Part shown: piece by piece, positions 22,911-33,352 of the stretch
Layout of the letters: each line of letters begins with the position of its first letter
How positions within the stretch are numbered: position 1 is the stretch's first letter
Assembly: GCA_030512295.1 (NCBI GenBank)
Contig: JAULSR010000001.1
Span: 2,627,001 to 2,691,000 of the forward strand
From: Bombardia bombarda
Taxonomy: Eukaryota > Ascomycota > Sordariomycetes > Sordariales > Lasiosphaeriaceae
Direction: 5' to 3'
DNA length: 64,000 bases
Translations under genes and position numbers: made by a program
The notes under the pieces: model-generated
What the model was told of the DNA's origin: nothing
The model's database searches: none
What the model saw: the letters and a program-made list of their open reading frames with translations, nothing else

Positions 22911-23357
22911 ATGGCACGCGGTAACCAGCGCGACAAGGCCCGTGAGGCTAATCTCAAGAAGCTAGCCGCACAGGTAAGCCGCCCTCGCTCGCTCTATGCT
23001 CTCTCTCCTCCAGGATAGATATCCTGCCATTAGAGGAAGGGATATCGAGTGTCAAGACAGCTAGCTAGAGAAAGAAAATAAATGACTAACGATTGGCCTC
23101 TCTTGTTTCCTCGGCCGCGGTTTATCGTAGAAGTCGGGAAACACCAAGAGTGGTTCAGAAATGGCCCGTGAGAAGGAGGCTGTCGCCCAGAAGATGAGAG
23201 AGAAGCAAGCTGCTGGTATGGAACCAACAACTTCCCCCTTTCCCTCCCTTTACATTATACCGCCCCCGTAACTAGGTTACTGACGGAATCTCTATCTTGT
23301 TCGTGTCCTACAGCCGACGCAAAGAGGGCTGCTGAGGCCGCTGCTGCCAAGAAGTAA
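22911..23357 (+). CDS. Small EDRK-rich factor (4F5/SERF family) protein
   Basis: Three exons, 22911-22973, 23131-23215 and 23314-23357, giving 63 residues. The N-terminus MARGNQRDKAREANLKKLA is the conserved 4F5/SERF motif. The middle (KSGNTKSGSEMAREKEAV) and the Ala/Lys-rich end are typical of small, highly charged helical family members. Both introns are GT-AG and keep the frame; the second splits an Ala codon. SERF proteins bind nucleic acids and modulate amyloid aggregation in animals; the fungal role is unclear. This gene is too short to be found without splicing, because its longest uninterrupted exon is 85 nt. Confidence 0.9.
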
Positions 23358-24259
23358 ATACTTTACCCATGAAGACGGCATAATGGCTTCCTTGGTCAGT
23401 GGTGGTGGATGATAATGAGGACATAATTGGGCGGCGGATGGACGAACCGAATGAACGGACCGACCTCACGCATGAGACCAGTCGGTCGGGTTTGGGAGCA
23501 ACAAACAGACACATACACACAAAAACAAAAGCAACAATAACATCATGATTTATGGGTTTTCTCTTCATCATCGGCTACGAGCATCTATCATAATATCAGA
23601 CGGCGGAAGGGGACGCGGCTGTGATTGTGGACGTGGACGTGGATAATGTAGGCATGGTAATTCTCTTCTGTTACAACACGTGGAAGATGCTTGTTTTTCA
23701 GTGCCCCCTAACCTCACACGCACTCTCTCTCACTCTGCCACATAGACTTCACTTCTTTCCCACTCGTTCATCTTTTGACTGTACTGTGAAAACGATTAGT
23801 GGGAAAAGTAACAACATCGTGTTCTGGAACGGACATCACTTTCCCAGCGGTTATTTCAAATGCTTTTTACAAGCACATGCCCTCTTTAACACACAACAGT
23901 AACATACACAGCAGTACCTTTACAAAATTAACTACAGTGGCGCTCATGAAGAACAGCAACACAGTGTCGCGTGCTCATGAACAAGAACAAAATTCAAGAG
24001 AAAATGATATTAAGATTGCATCCAGAATACGAACCAGTCATATATAACCCCTACATACTCCTCCCATGCTGGAGGCGACACGAGGGAGAGTGAGTCTAGC
24101 CTTCCCAACAACACAGCGAAAAAAAAACAAAAAGGGTCATGGAGGAAGGGTTTACGACATAACAAAAAAATAAATCTACAGAATAAATGGTATTTCCAAC
24201 CCAGAAACCAGAAAGCAAACCACAACAGCAACCCCCCGCGACAGTATCATGTCATCTTT
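23358..24259. other. Convergent spacer between SERF and cupredoxin genes
   Basis: About 0.9 kb between converging stop codons. It is AT-rich in its right half with A-runs near 24119 and 24164. It must hold both 3' untranslated regions. No gene is seen. Confidence 0.6.
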
Positions 24260-25510
24260 TTATACGGCCTTCTCAAGCATCTCGGCGGGCATCCCTCCTA
24301 CAGCAAAACCGTCGTTAGCCAACCACCCCAAGAAACAGCTAAAAGGAGAAAGTTTCAAGTGTCATCACTCACCAACAAAGCCACCGAAGGAATCCCTTGC
24401 TTGGACGGCAGCAGCAGGGAGGCCGCCGAAGCTGCACTGCACGGCGCACACGCAGGCGCCATCGGTGCCGATGCTACCGGTTCCCTGTACGACGCCCGTG
24501 CTAGCAGCGCCGCCGGCAGAGGCAGTGGCCGATGCAGCCACCTCGGGGGCGACGACGGCGGAGGCAGTGGCGGAGGCAGCAGCCGAAGAAGAGGCGGCGG
24601 CGTCAGGTGCAGGCGCGGCCGGGGCGGCAGGAGCGGCAGGAGCATTGCCGGTGATGGCGCCGCCGGCGCCGGTGCCGTTCTGGGCGATGGCCAGGGCCTG
24701 GAACATGGCCTGGGTCTTGTCGGCGGTGGGGTTGATGGAGAAGGTCATACCCTTTCCGCAGTGGCCGGCTTGGCGGCAGTAGAACCCTGAGTAACAAGTA
24801 TTAGTATTCGAAGGACGGCGATTTAAGAGAGAAGTGACCGCCGACAACTTACAAAGAGGAGTGCTGACCATGACTTGCATGGCGACCTGCGGGGGAGGGT
24901 TGACGGTGTTGTTGGGGTTGGCCTGGAAGCCCGAGTCCATGCCGCCCTCGAGCGCCTTGCAGGGAGCAGCAAAGGCAGACTGGGTGGCGGTGTGGTTCTG
25001 GCTCAGGAAGGTGAAGATAACGGTGTCGCCGATGGCGGCCGAGAGCTGAGGGGGGTTGAAGGCCAGCCCCTGGGGTCCGCCGACCTGGACGGTGTGTGTG
25101 GCAGCAGCCCCAGCAGCTACGCTGGTTGCCTGCTCGCCGGCAGTCGCAGTTGCGACGGCCTCTCCGGTTGCGACAGCGGGCGCCGTGGCGTCAGCGGTGA
25201 CGGTTACTGTGGAGGCGGAGTTGACGACGGTGGTGGCGGCGCCGCCACCGACGTTAACCCAGAGGAAGATGACCTCGACGTTGCTGCCCGAGTTGAGACC
25301 GAGCTCCTTTGTGAGCTCCTTGAGCTGGTCCTCGTTGGCCTTGATGCTGTTGCCCTTAGTCACGGTGATCTCCGTTGACCTATCGTCCAGAACGGCATCG
25401 CGAGCAGCGAGCGAGCGGGCGCCGTCTCTCCGCGAGGGGTAGACGTTGTGAACTGCCTTTCCGAGCACAACAGGGACCATGCCCAACGCCAATGCTGATG
25501 TGAACTTCAT
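24260..25510 (-). CDS. Secreted cupredoxin-domain protein (extracellular serine-rich type)
   Basis: Exons 25510-24853, 24786-24373 and 24297-24260; 369 residues. The N-terminus MKFTSALALGMVPVVLGKA is a signal peptide. A Thr/Ala-rich linker (residues about 95-138) precedes a cupredoxin domain (about 138-250). The candidate type 1 copper ligands are all present: His173 (NHTATQ), Cys223, His228 and Met233 in FYCRQAGHCGKGM. The intron at 24787-24852 splits the Trp codon before FYC. The C-terminal third is Ala/Pro/Ser-rich and ends GGMPAEMLEKAV without a hydrophobic tail, so a GPI anchor is not indicated. Such proteins are common secreted products of plant-associated and saprotrophic ascomycetes; substrate and redox role are unknown. 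Its upstream region is unusually long (2.7 kb). Confidence 0.85.
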
Positions 25511-28257
25511 GATTCTGGTAGTGTGGTGGTTGAGGTGATTATCGAAGTGTCGAACCGATATATTCTGTAGATTTACTGTTGTATACACAAGAGACGAGCC
25601 TGTCGACCTGGAGAGACTGTTATATGCTGGTAAGAATTCTGAAATGCGTTCTGCGAGTCCCGACTCGTATGTGAAGTGGAAATATAAAAAATAATTGATC
25701 AATCAAAAAAAGAAGGACTGATGACCAACAAAGAGCGAATGGACACACAAAAGGGTAACAAGGAAGAGATGGGGGAGAAAAGGAGGAAACAAGAGAAGCG
25801 GTGGCAGGTTCGTGGGGAGAAGAAGTAGTGCTTAAATCGAACCATGAAGATCCAAGGCCGCATCCGAGCCGGGGGGGGGGGCGAGAGGGCCAAGAGGACA
25901 AGAGGGAGGTGTGCAGAGTCCCTGGCCGAGGAGGCGGTCTCGAAACGGCTGGGATGCCATCACCAAGGTTCAAGGTGTCGTAGACTCCTTGCTCTCTCGC
26001 TCGGCGTCTTGAGCGTCCGGCAGCTAAAGTCTACTGGGTGGTGGCCCCGAGTATGTGGCAGGGGTGGCTTCAGCCTTGGCCCTGACCACGGAGTCTTGGT
26101 GCAGGAGTCTGGCTGTGACATATGCGTCTCAGAGTGTTTGGCATCTCGCCTAGGTACCTCAAGTTCGTCGCTTAGACCCCATAAAATGGGACGAAAACTG
26201 GGGCGGCACTTCGTTCTTCGCAATCCTATTGGCCCATCTGGGCGCTGGCATTTGCCGTCCCTTGGGCTATTCAACCACCGCCCGACCACGCAATTCCTGG
26301 GCGGCCACTTGCCTGCTGGGCAATTGCACTGAAGGATGGAGGGAAGGAACCACCCGTCAGTCAGATCTTTCAACCACCCGCCTCAACAGTGCATTCTTCC
26401 AGTCTGTCAGTCTATCGAGTTCATCCTGTAGATTGAAGATTCTAGCAGCTCTACCATCGAAACTCTAAATCACTGTCAACTGTCAACTTTCTTTTCGCTG
26501 TCTAAGATGAGCAGCAGATGCTAGTCCCTCAGTAAAGGAGCAGGTTGTATTCGTGGTCGGTACATGTCTAAATCTGGCAACCGACTGCAACCCTGCGCGC
26601 TTAGAACAAACAATGCGTCCTCGCCCTGGGCGGCCGACTCCCATTCACAGGCCCGCAGACCTGGCTCCCAAGCGCCTTATTAGCATCATCAGGTCTGCTT
26701 GGCTGGTCAGCGATGCCTGTGGCGGTTTGAATAACAAATAACAAGTAAAAAATAAACCACTGGCTCAACTGAGATGGCCCATCCTAATCCAATCCCAACG
26801 ATGCGAGAGATGCAGAGTACAAACAATACCGGCCCGCCCATGACTGCAACCACGAGCAACATCGGACATATACACTACCTACGAAGTACTGGGTCACTTG
26901 TCAAGCTTGTTTGGCGCTCCATGGAAGGGGGATGAGGCTCTGTGCACCGCCGACCCTTGCTGCCCTGCCTTAATTAACGCAGGTACGGAATAGCTTATCC
27001 GACCCCTATTTACAATACTACCGTCGAGGATGATAGATGAGCTTACTACTGTGTACGTGTACGTCGGGAATCCTACGGATCTGGCTGAGTCTGGTCTTGG
27101 ATTTCTACACAGTATACTACTAAGAATGTCATGAGATACAAGCAAGATAGTTAAGTCGAGGCAAATACCTATGAAGCCCATCGAACAACCTCCATGGCCA
27201 TCTATAGAGACTTGGTAAAAGGCTTGGCATCGGTTAAACTGCAACCCCATGCCCAGGCCTTGGCTGAAGATGGAAGGAACAAAATTCAATCCATCTCGAA
27301 GGACCCTTGCGCATGAAACAAATCATGATGATCAACAAGGAAGCTTTAAAGTTTGTAGGGTGCTCGGCACATTCCATCACAAGACGGAGGACGACGACGA
27401 CTTGGACATAACATGGGTCTGTCATGGGATACTGCGCATCCGAAGTCCGTGCTACATTAGCAGGAGCGGATGGATTTGGCGGGACGAATAGGATCCAAGT
27501 CGTCTTGCAGAAAGAACAAATTGGCTTGATTGGCTCACTTTGATACATGCCAGGGCATGGCATTTGGGGGGGTTTTCTGCCTGCCCAGAGTTGCCCAGCA
27601 CATCACACACAGGAACGTGACCGAGCCGTGGTGATTAAGATTGCGACTGATGGAACACGTTCTGTTACAGAATGGTTGCTTTCGGTTTTTCCCCCGAGCA
27701 GTCTGCACCCACCCCCGCCGATCACGTATTAGCCCCGCAAAACCAGCCAGAGCCCTGAAAAAGGTCCAGGCCTAAATGGAGCGCGCTACGGGCTGGGAGT
27801 GTCTGCTCCCCGCTTTTTCCTGTTAGCGCTGGCGGGGCCTGGTTGGAAAAGGTTCCAATGCCGTTTTGCATCCGAGCTCAGCCTCCCCCCCCATAACTTT
27901 ATTTCACTTCAACGATGGAGGAGGGATCCAGTGAGGATTGTTGATGGCACTTGCCAAGAGCGATTGTCACCTGGTATGGAGTAATGATTGATTGTTAGAG
28001 TTGTTTCTGATGCCGCTATTGTTAACCTTGTTATCAGTTTGCAATCACAGCTTCAACGGCCAACACACCAAGGGCCTGGCTTAACATCAAGGGACCTAAC
28101 AAGCTCGGTTGGTAGGATGGGAATCGTCCAGGCCATATGTTGTTTGAGCTGGCGATCAAGTTGGTCAATATTCATCTATGTCGGTATCAATAAACACCAG
28201 TCCTGTCCAGTACCTTGCGTAGGCACAATAGCTGTATGCGACACTAACTCTCCTACC
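25511..28257. other. Long intergenic region upstream of the cupredoxin gene
   Basis: 2.75 kb between the cupredoxin start and the SMN stop, both on the minus strand. It contains a G11 run at 25871-25881 and scattered TAGGTA-type motifs (for example near 26152). Open frames of 110-160 codons occur on both strands (for example 25844-26332 plus, 25960-26373 minus), but they overlap each other and resemble nothing I know. I see no gene; it is presumably promoter for the secreted protein. Confidence 0.55.
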
Positions 28258-29038
28258 CTACTCGGGCTGTTGTTGTGTTGCCTGCTGCTTTCCCTCATAC
28301 AGTCCTGTGTAGTAGCCTGAAACAAGACAGGTTAGCAGATATCTAGTATACATAGGTACCAAAGAGTTTTGGTCCTTTCTTACCTGCATAGTACCACGAC
28401 ATCAAAAGTTTCTTCATTCCCTCATCCTGGACTAGACACACACCGACAGAGCGGCGAACGTTAGCTTTTGATCAATCATCACTTGCGTTTGAGAAAACAT
28501 GGCTTACCTGTCCCAAGAAGTGATTGCGGTCCAAACATCGCCGCCGCCGCGCCCGCCGCGGGCCGGCTTCCAGTGGCGGCACCTTGTTGATCTGCGTCGT
28601 GGCCACCACCACCACCACCACCACCACCACCACCACCATTACCCATTTCTTCCTTGATAACTAACTGCTCATAGGGTAGCTCGTTAGTTTTGACACTTGA
28701 ATATCGAACAGACGGGGTGGGGGGTGGTGCACGGGCGGAAAAGGGGGACGAAGGAAGCGTTTCATGCCAAGCTTTTTGGATATCTATCTGCTGCCCAAAC
28801 AGGCGTGTGTGTCAAAAGACTCGACTTGTTCAACCGTACCTTGTTTGCATCTGTTTCGTCGGTCTCGAGCGCCGGATTCTGAGCTGCCACTCCGTCCTCA
28901 ATCATAGGCTCGCCGGCATCATCTGTTTCAGGCTTGGCATCCCATCGTGCCCTGAGACGATAGATTAGCGGACGCAATGCAGGTCAGGTCCTGCTCAGAA
29001 TGAGCGAGCAGGAAGGATTCGAAATCCGACTGGGCGTT

Positions 29039-29082
<44 letters not shown>

Positions 29083-29313
29083 CCGTTGTGATGATCGGCT
29101 GCGACGGTGACGGCTTCCACCGTGCCCCCTTCAGCGTGAATGCTGTGATATTTCTGTGCCACAACGGAGTCAGCCACCATGGCTCGCGGTTTGTTTGAAG
29201 GTGCAGCGCTCGCGCGCCATCAGCCACTCACTCACCTTGTACTCGTCCAAGGCCTGGTTCCAGGAATCCACCAAGGCGGAATCATCCCAAATCTCTTCGT
29301 GCGCGGGAGCCAT
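28258..29313 (-). CDS. SMN1: Survival motor neuron (SMN) homologue
   Basis: Exons on the minus strand: 29313-29236, 29153-29083, 28951-28840, 28664-28508, 28431-28384, 28316-28258; 174 residues. If the exon 4 acceptor is 15 nt earlier, at 28679, it has 179. The N-terminus carries the Gemin2-binding motif (EEIWDDSALVDSWNQALDEYK, then KYHSIHAE). The C-terminus is the YG-box oligomerisation helix (EGMKKLLMSWYYAGYYTGLYEG), here split by an intron inside a Gly codon. The middle is acidic, followed by an 11-Gly run from a CCA-type trinucleotide repeat. There is no Tudor domain, as in fission yeast Smn1. Role: assembly of Sm rings on spliceosomal snRNAs. Exon 5 uses the TAG acceptor at 28433-28432, because the nearby CAG would give a stop. 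Intron 2 contains (TG)20. Confidence 0.88.
29040..29079. repeat. (CA)20 microsatellite in SMN intron 2
   Basis: Forty bases of perfect CA on the plus strand, reading as (TG)20 in the SMN pre-mRNA. It starts at intron position +4, directly after the GTA of the 5' splice site (29082-29080). Confidence 0.95.
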
Positions 29314-30506
29314 CTTGTTTATTCTCTGGTGTTTTATTCAGTCAAGTCGAGTTGCTGGTGAGATGTGAAAAAGAGAGAAATTTCCAGTTGCCAATTCGAA
29401 AAGTTAGCGTCTCAATGCACACTCGATCAGTTGTTGCCTCCAGGCACCACCTGTCTGGGTTGCCGGGAGAAGCTAAACATGAATCTGGCAGTAAAACAAT
29501 TTAGGTAATGTTAGTTGTGTAAATATCTAGCCCCCAATTTTCATGACCGCTGATTTTCGTTGTGGCAGGTTTCTTGAACGACCACAGCGCAATGAACGAA
29601 CCGGAAAAAAAAAAGGAAAAAAAAAAAAAACTTGATCCCATTCAGAAAGAAGTAGCGTCGACTCCCATGAGCACTGCGAATATTCTGAGTGGATTTAAAC
29701 CGTCAAATGGCTGTTCTTAGAGTAGATTATGGGCGCGCGGCTTTACACTCAGAAAGGCCGTTCCGACTTCCGACCCCGCCAGCTAATAACTTCGTACGAA
29801 CCTACGCAAACCAGAAGTCCGACTTCGACCCATACAACCATGGCGCCGCGACGATCCACGCAAGCTACTGCTACCAGCCAAAGCCAGCTCGTTCTCCATG
29901 GCCGAATCGACCCCTCGATCTACGGAGCCGTGCATCAGATGACCCGCCGGGCTACTTTGCGCCCGCGTGTTTTTTTCCCAAGCTCGCAAGCCTCAAGAAA
30001 CTCTATTCGGCCATGCCACGACGGCTCGGACGAAAAACCGCGACGATCGTGCTGATCCTACGTCCGCGATGCTGTCTTTTTGCCTCTCCCTCCTTGCCTC
30101 CGTGCCTCCTTCGAGCTTCCTCGGCTTTTTTTGCAGCGAAGCCAAGACGGCGCGGGCGGCTTCCATCCTTAGCTTTCTCTAGTGCCCGTCCCCGAGCAGC
30201 GACTCCAACGAGTGACGGAGAGGCAGGTGGGGTTCATTCAGCAGCACTCAACGGGGTCGGGGCCCCAGAATTACCCCTCGGTCCCTACACGTCATGCGTC
30301 CCCCGTTGTTGTCCAAAGAGATGCGAGAGCTCTCCAAAGAGCTCCCCAATCTCTCTCGTATTGAGGGGGTTGTTATTACCACCACCTAGCGGCAGCTGAG
30401 ATACCTTACCTATGCCAACTTGAACCCTCCTCGACCATCAACTCGTTCAGCGGCTTTCAACCGTCTTGATCCTCCTACCCTATCCTAAGTAAAAGAAGGG
30501 GGAAAC
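29314..30506. promoter_or_regulatory. Divergent promoter region of SMN and the FGGY kinase
   Basis: 1.2 kb. It contains A-rich tracts (29607-29630) and a plus-strand open frame at 29689-30399 that overlaps others and shows no family resemblance. The last 100 bases are the likely leader of the kinase. No gene is called. Confidence 0.55.
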
Positions 30507-32594
30507 ATGTCGTAAGTCACTGACAAAGCGGTGGATGTATCGAGAAGCTGTTGCTGGACGTTTGCTGACACGATTACTGTGTTTCGCGGAACAGGAACAC
30601 CCAGGTGGGTCGGACGTAGCAAAGCCGCCCCTCGCCGAGGACTTCCAACCATGCATCGTGCTCACCCTTGCTACCCAGGAGTACTATATCGGCATTGATG
30701 TCGGAACGGGCTCGGCGCGAGCCTGTATCATAGACTCAACCGGCGAGATCAAAGCCCTCGCGGCCGAAAACATCAAGCTATGGACGCCGGCGTCCGGCTA
30801 CGGAGGCTCCCATTATGTATGATATGTCCCATATTCCAAAGCTTCCAACCGGGTCCGGCTGGTCAGTCCACTAACACGGGCTGCTGCAAACACAGGAGCA
30901 ATCCACCACCGACATTTGGAATGCGATTTGCATCTGCGTGAAGAAGGTCGTTGCCGAGTCCAAGGTCGACCCAAACTCGGTTCGGGGCATTGGCTTCGAC
31001 GCCACCTGCTCGCTGGCCGTTTTCACCCACGACACCGACGAGCCGGTCCCCGTCACCGGCCCGGATTTCGCAAACGACGGCAACGACCGGAACGTCATCT
31101 TGTGGCTTGATCACCGACCCCTCGCCGAGGCGGACAAGATCAACGACACCAAGCACAACCTGCTGCGCTATGTCGGCGGCAAGATGAGCCCAGAGATGGA
31201 GGTCCCCAAGGTCCTCTGGCTCAAGAACAACATGCCCCCCGAGCTGTTCGACCGCTGCAAGTTCTACGACCTCGCAGACGCCCTGACCCACATCGCGACG
31301 GGGAATGAGACAAGGAGCTTCTGCAGCGCCGTCTGCAAGCAGGGCTACGTCCCCGTGGGCGTCGACGGCAGCGTCAAGGGGTGGCAGGAGGACTTTTACC
31401 ACACCATTGGTCTCGACGACTTGGTGAAGGACGATTTCAAAAGACTGGGAGGGGTCAACGGGGTGGTGAGCCTTTCCCTTGGTAGCACAGGGCTCGATCG
31501 ACTGACTGTGTGACTAGAATGGATCGTATATGAGCGCCGGCGAGCTCGTGGGCGGCCTGTCGGGCAAGGCCGGCAAGGAACTGGGGCTCCCGGCCGGCAT
31601 CGCCATTGGCAGCGGGGTTATCGATGCTTATGCAGGTTGGATAGGGACGGTTGGTGCTAAGGTCAAGCTGAGCCCGGATCACCTGGACGAGACGGTTGCC
31701 GCCAATGACGTCTCGCAGGCTTTCACCCGGCTGGCCTCGGTCGCCGGAACGTCGACCTGCCACCTGGCCATGTCCAAGGACCCCGTGTTCGTCCCCGGTG
31801 TGTGGGGCCCTTACCGAGACGTGCTGATTCCGGAGTTTTGGATGGCCGAGGGAGGTCAGTCGGCGACTGGCGAGCTGATACGGCACATGCTCGAGACGCA
31901 CGCTGCGTACCAGGAGACGATGAAGGAGGCCGAGGCCGCAGGAAAGAATATCTACGACTTCCTGAACGACCACCTCCAGCATCTGGCGGTGAAGATGAAG
32001 GCGCCGTCTATTTCGCATCTCGTCCGCCACTTCTTCTTCTACGGCGACCTCTGGGGAAACCGCTCCCCCATCGCGGACCCCAACATGCGGGGCGCCATCA
32101 TCGGCATGAGCAGCGACAAGAGCAAGGACAGCATGGCCCTCCTCTACTACTCAACCCTGGAGTTTATCGCCCTGCAGACGCGGCAGATCATCGAGGCCAT
32201 GAACGAAAAGGGCCACACGATCCTCAGCATCTTCATGTCGGGCAGCCAGTGCCAGAACGACATCCTCATGGACCTCATCGCCACGGCGTGCGGCATGCCC
32301 GTGCTGATCCCGCGATATGTCAACGCGGCGGTGGTGCACGGCGCGGCTATGCTGGGCGCCAAGGCGGCCAGCGCGAAGGAGGACGGCTCGACGGAGGCGC
32401 TGTGGGATATCATGGACCGCATGAGCAAGCCGGGGAAGGTTGTGTGGTCGCGGGGTGATCCGGCCGAGAAGAAGCTGCTGGATGTCAAGTATGAGATTTT
32501 CTTGGACCAGTGCCGGACGCAGCAGGAGTATCGGAGGAAGGTGGATGAGGCGCTTAAGGGGTCCTCGCTTGATGCTGAGCAGCTGTCTAACTGA
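30507..32594 (+). CDS. FGGY-family carbohydrate kinase (ribulokinase-like, yeast YDR109C group)
   Basis: Five exons: 30507-30511 (5 nt), 30595-30604 (10 nt), 30679-30816, 30896-31465, 31518-32594; 599 residues. Splicing the two tiny exons gives MSNTQ joined to EYYIGIDVGTGSARACII, the usual N-terminus of this subgroup. GIDVGTGSARA is the FGGY phosphate-binding motif, with NVILWLDHR near residue 120 and the C-terminal FGGY region around MSGSQCQNDILMDLIA (about 478-493). The family phosphorylates pentuloses with ATP; mammalian FGGY and its relatives act on D-ribulose or D-xylulose-type sugars. The exact substrate here is inference. Intron 4 is 52 nt, joining NGV to NGSYMSAGE. The gene is divergent from SMN. 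Confidence 0.9.
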
Positions 32595-33352
32595 TTGGGG
32601 TCTGTTTCTGGTGCGTGCTTTGGCTGCCGGGGGGTGAGTGCCTGGCTAAGTCATAGCTGGGTTGGTGGTGAAGACTAGAGAGGGTGGTAGGGGTAGCATA
32701 ACATGATTAAGCTGTAGTGCACTACCTAATATCGCCAATCGATGCCTTCTGGAAAGCCAAATTTCCAATTTCATACATCCATATATTGCAATTGTCGTCG
32801 TTGAAGTTGTTTTAATCAAATGAAGCGTAAAAGCATGTATGCAGTGTAACTGTCTACGGCATGGCTTTCATTCAACTTTTGGTCGGTAAGGCAGTAGGGG
32901 CAAACCAGTATGCGCCTATTTTTTGGTTAGTTGCTTTCATGGGCTGCAGGTAGTTGGGTTCTACTAACTGGTAGAAAGTTCACTGAAAGAGGGAACGTGT
33001 TGTAATTTCCCTCGAATTTGAACGTCATATGGATCTAACATGCAGATGTCGGGGATGGCAGCAATGAAGACGACCAACCTGAAGTAAAGAAGATACAAGG
33101 TACTTGCCCCCCCCCAAGCTTTGGCCAATGACTGGTTGTCTGTGCCGTCCAAGCTGCTGCCCCACACTTTCAGGTTGAGCTGTGGTAACGGTCAACTACA
33201 GCAAGAAAAAAAAGGTCAACATTCGGTCGCAAACCAGGAAAAACACACATGCCCAAAACAGTTTTGCTCCGCCAGAACCACAAACGCGTCAATTATACGC
33301 GTCTCACTGCTCTTCGATTTTTAACGTGCGGCTCAGTCTGGATCGGTAGAAG
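32595..33352. other. Spacer between the FGGY kinase and NIC96
   Basis: About 760 bases between two plus-strand genes, AT-rich in the first half (3' flank) and holding the NIC96 promoter. A C10 run at about 33106-33115 is present. No gene is seen. Confidence 0.6.

Noticed and set aside
29689..30399. 236-codon plus-strand open frame in the SMN/kinase spacer
   Set aside because: Arg/Ser/Pro-rich, overlapping frames on both strands, no recognisable family and no codon preference; it lies in a divergent promoter.
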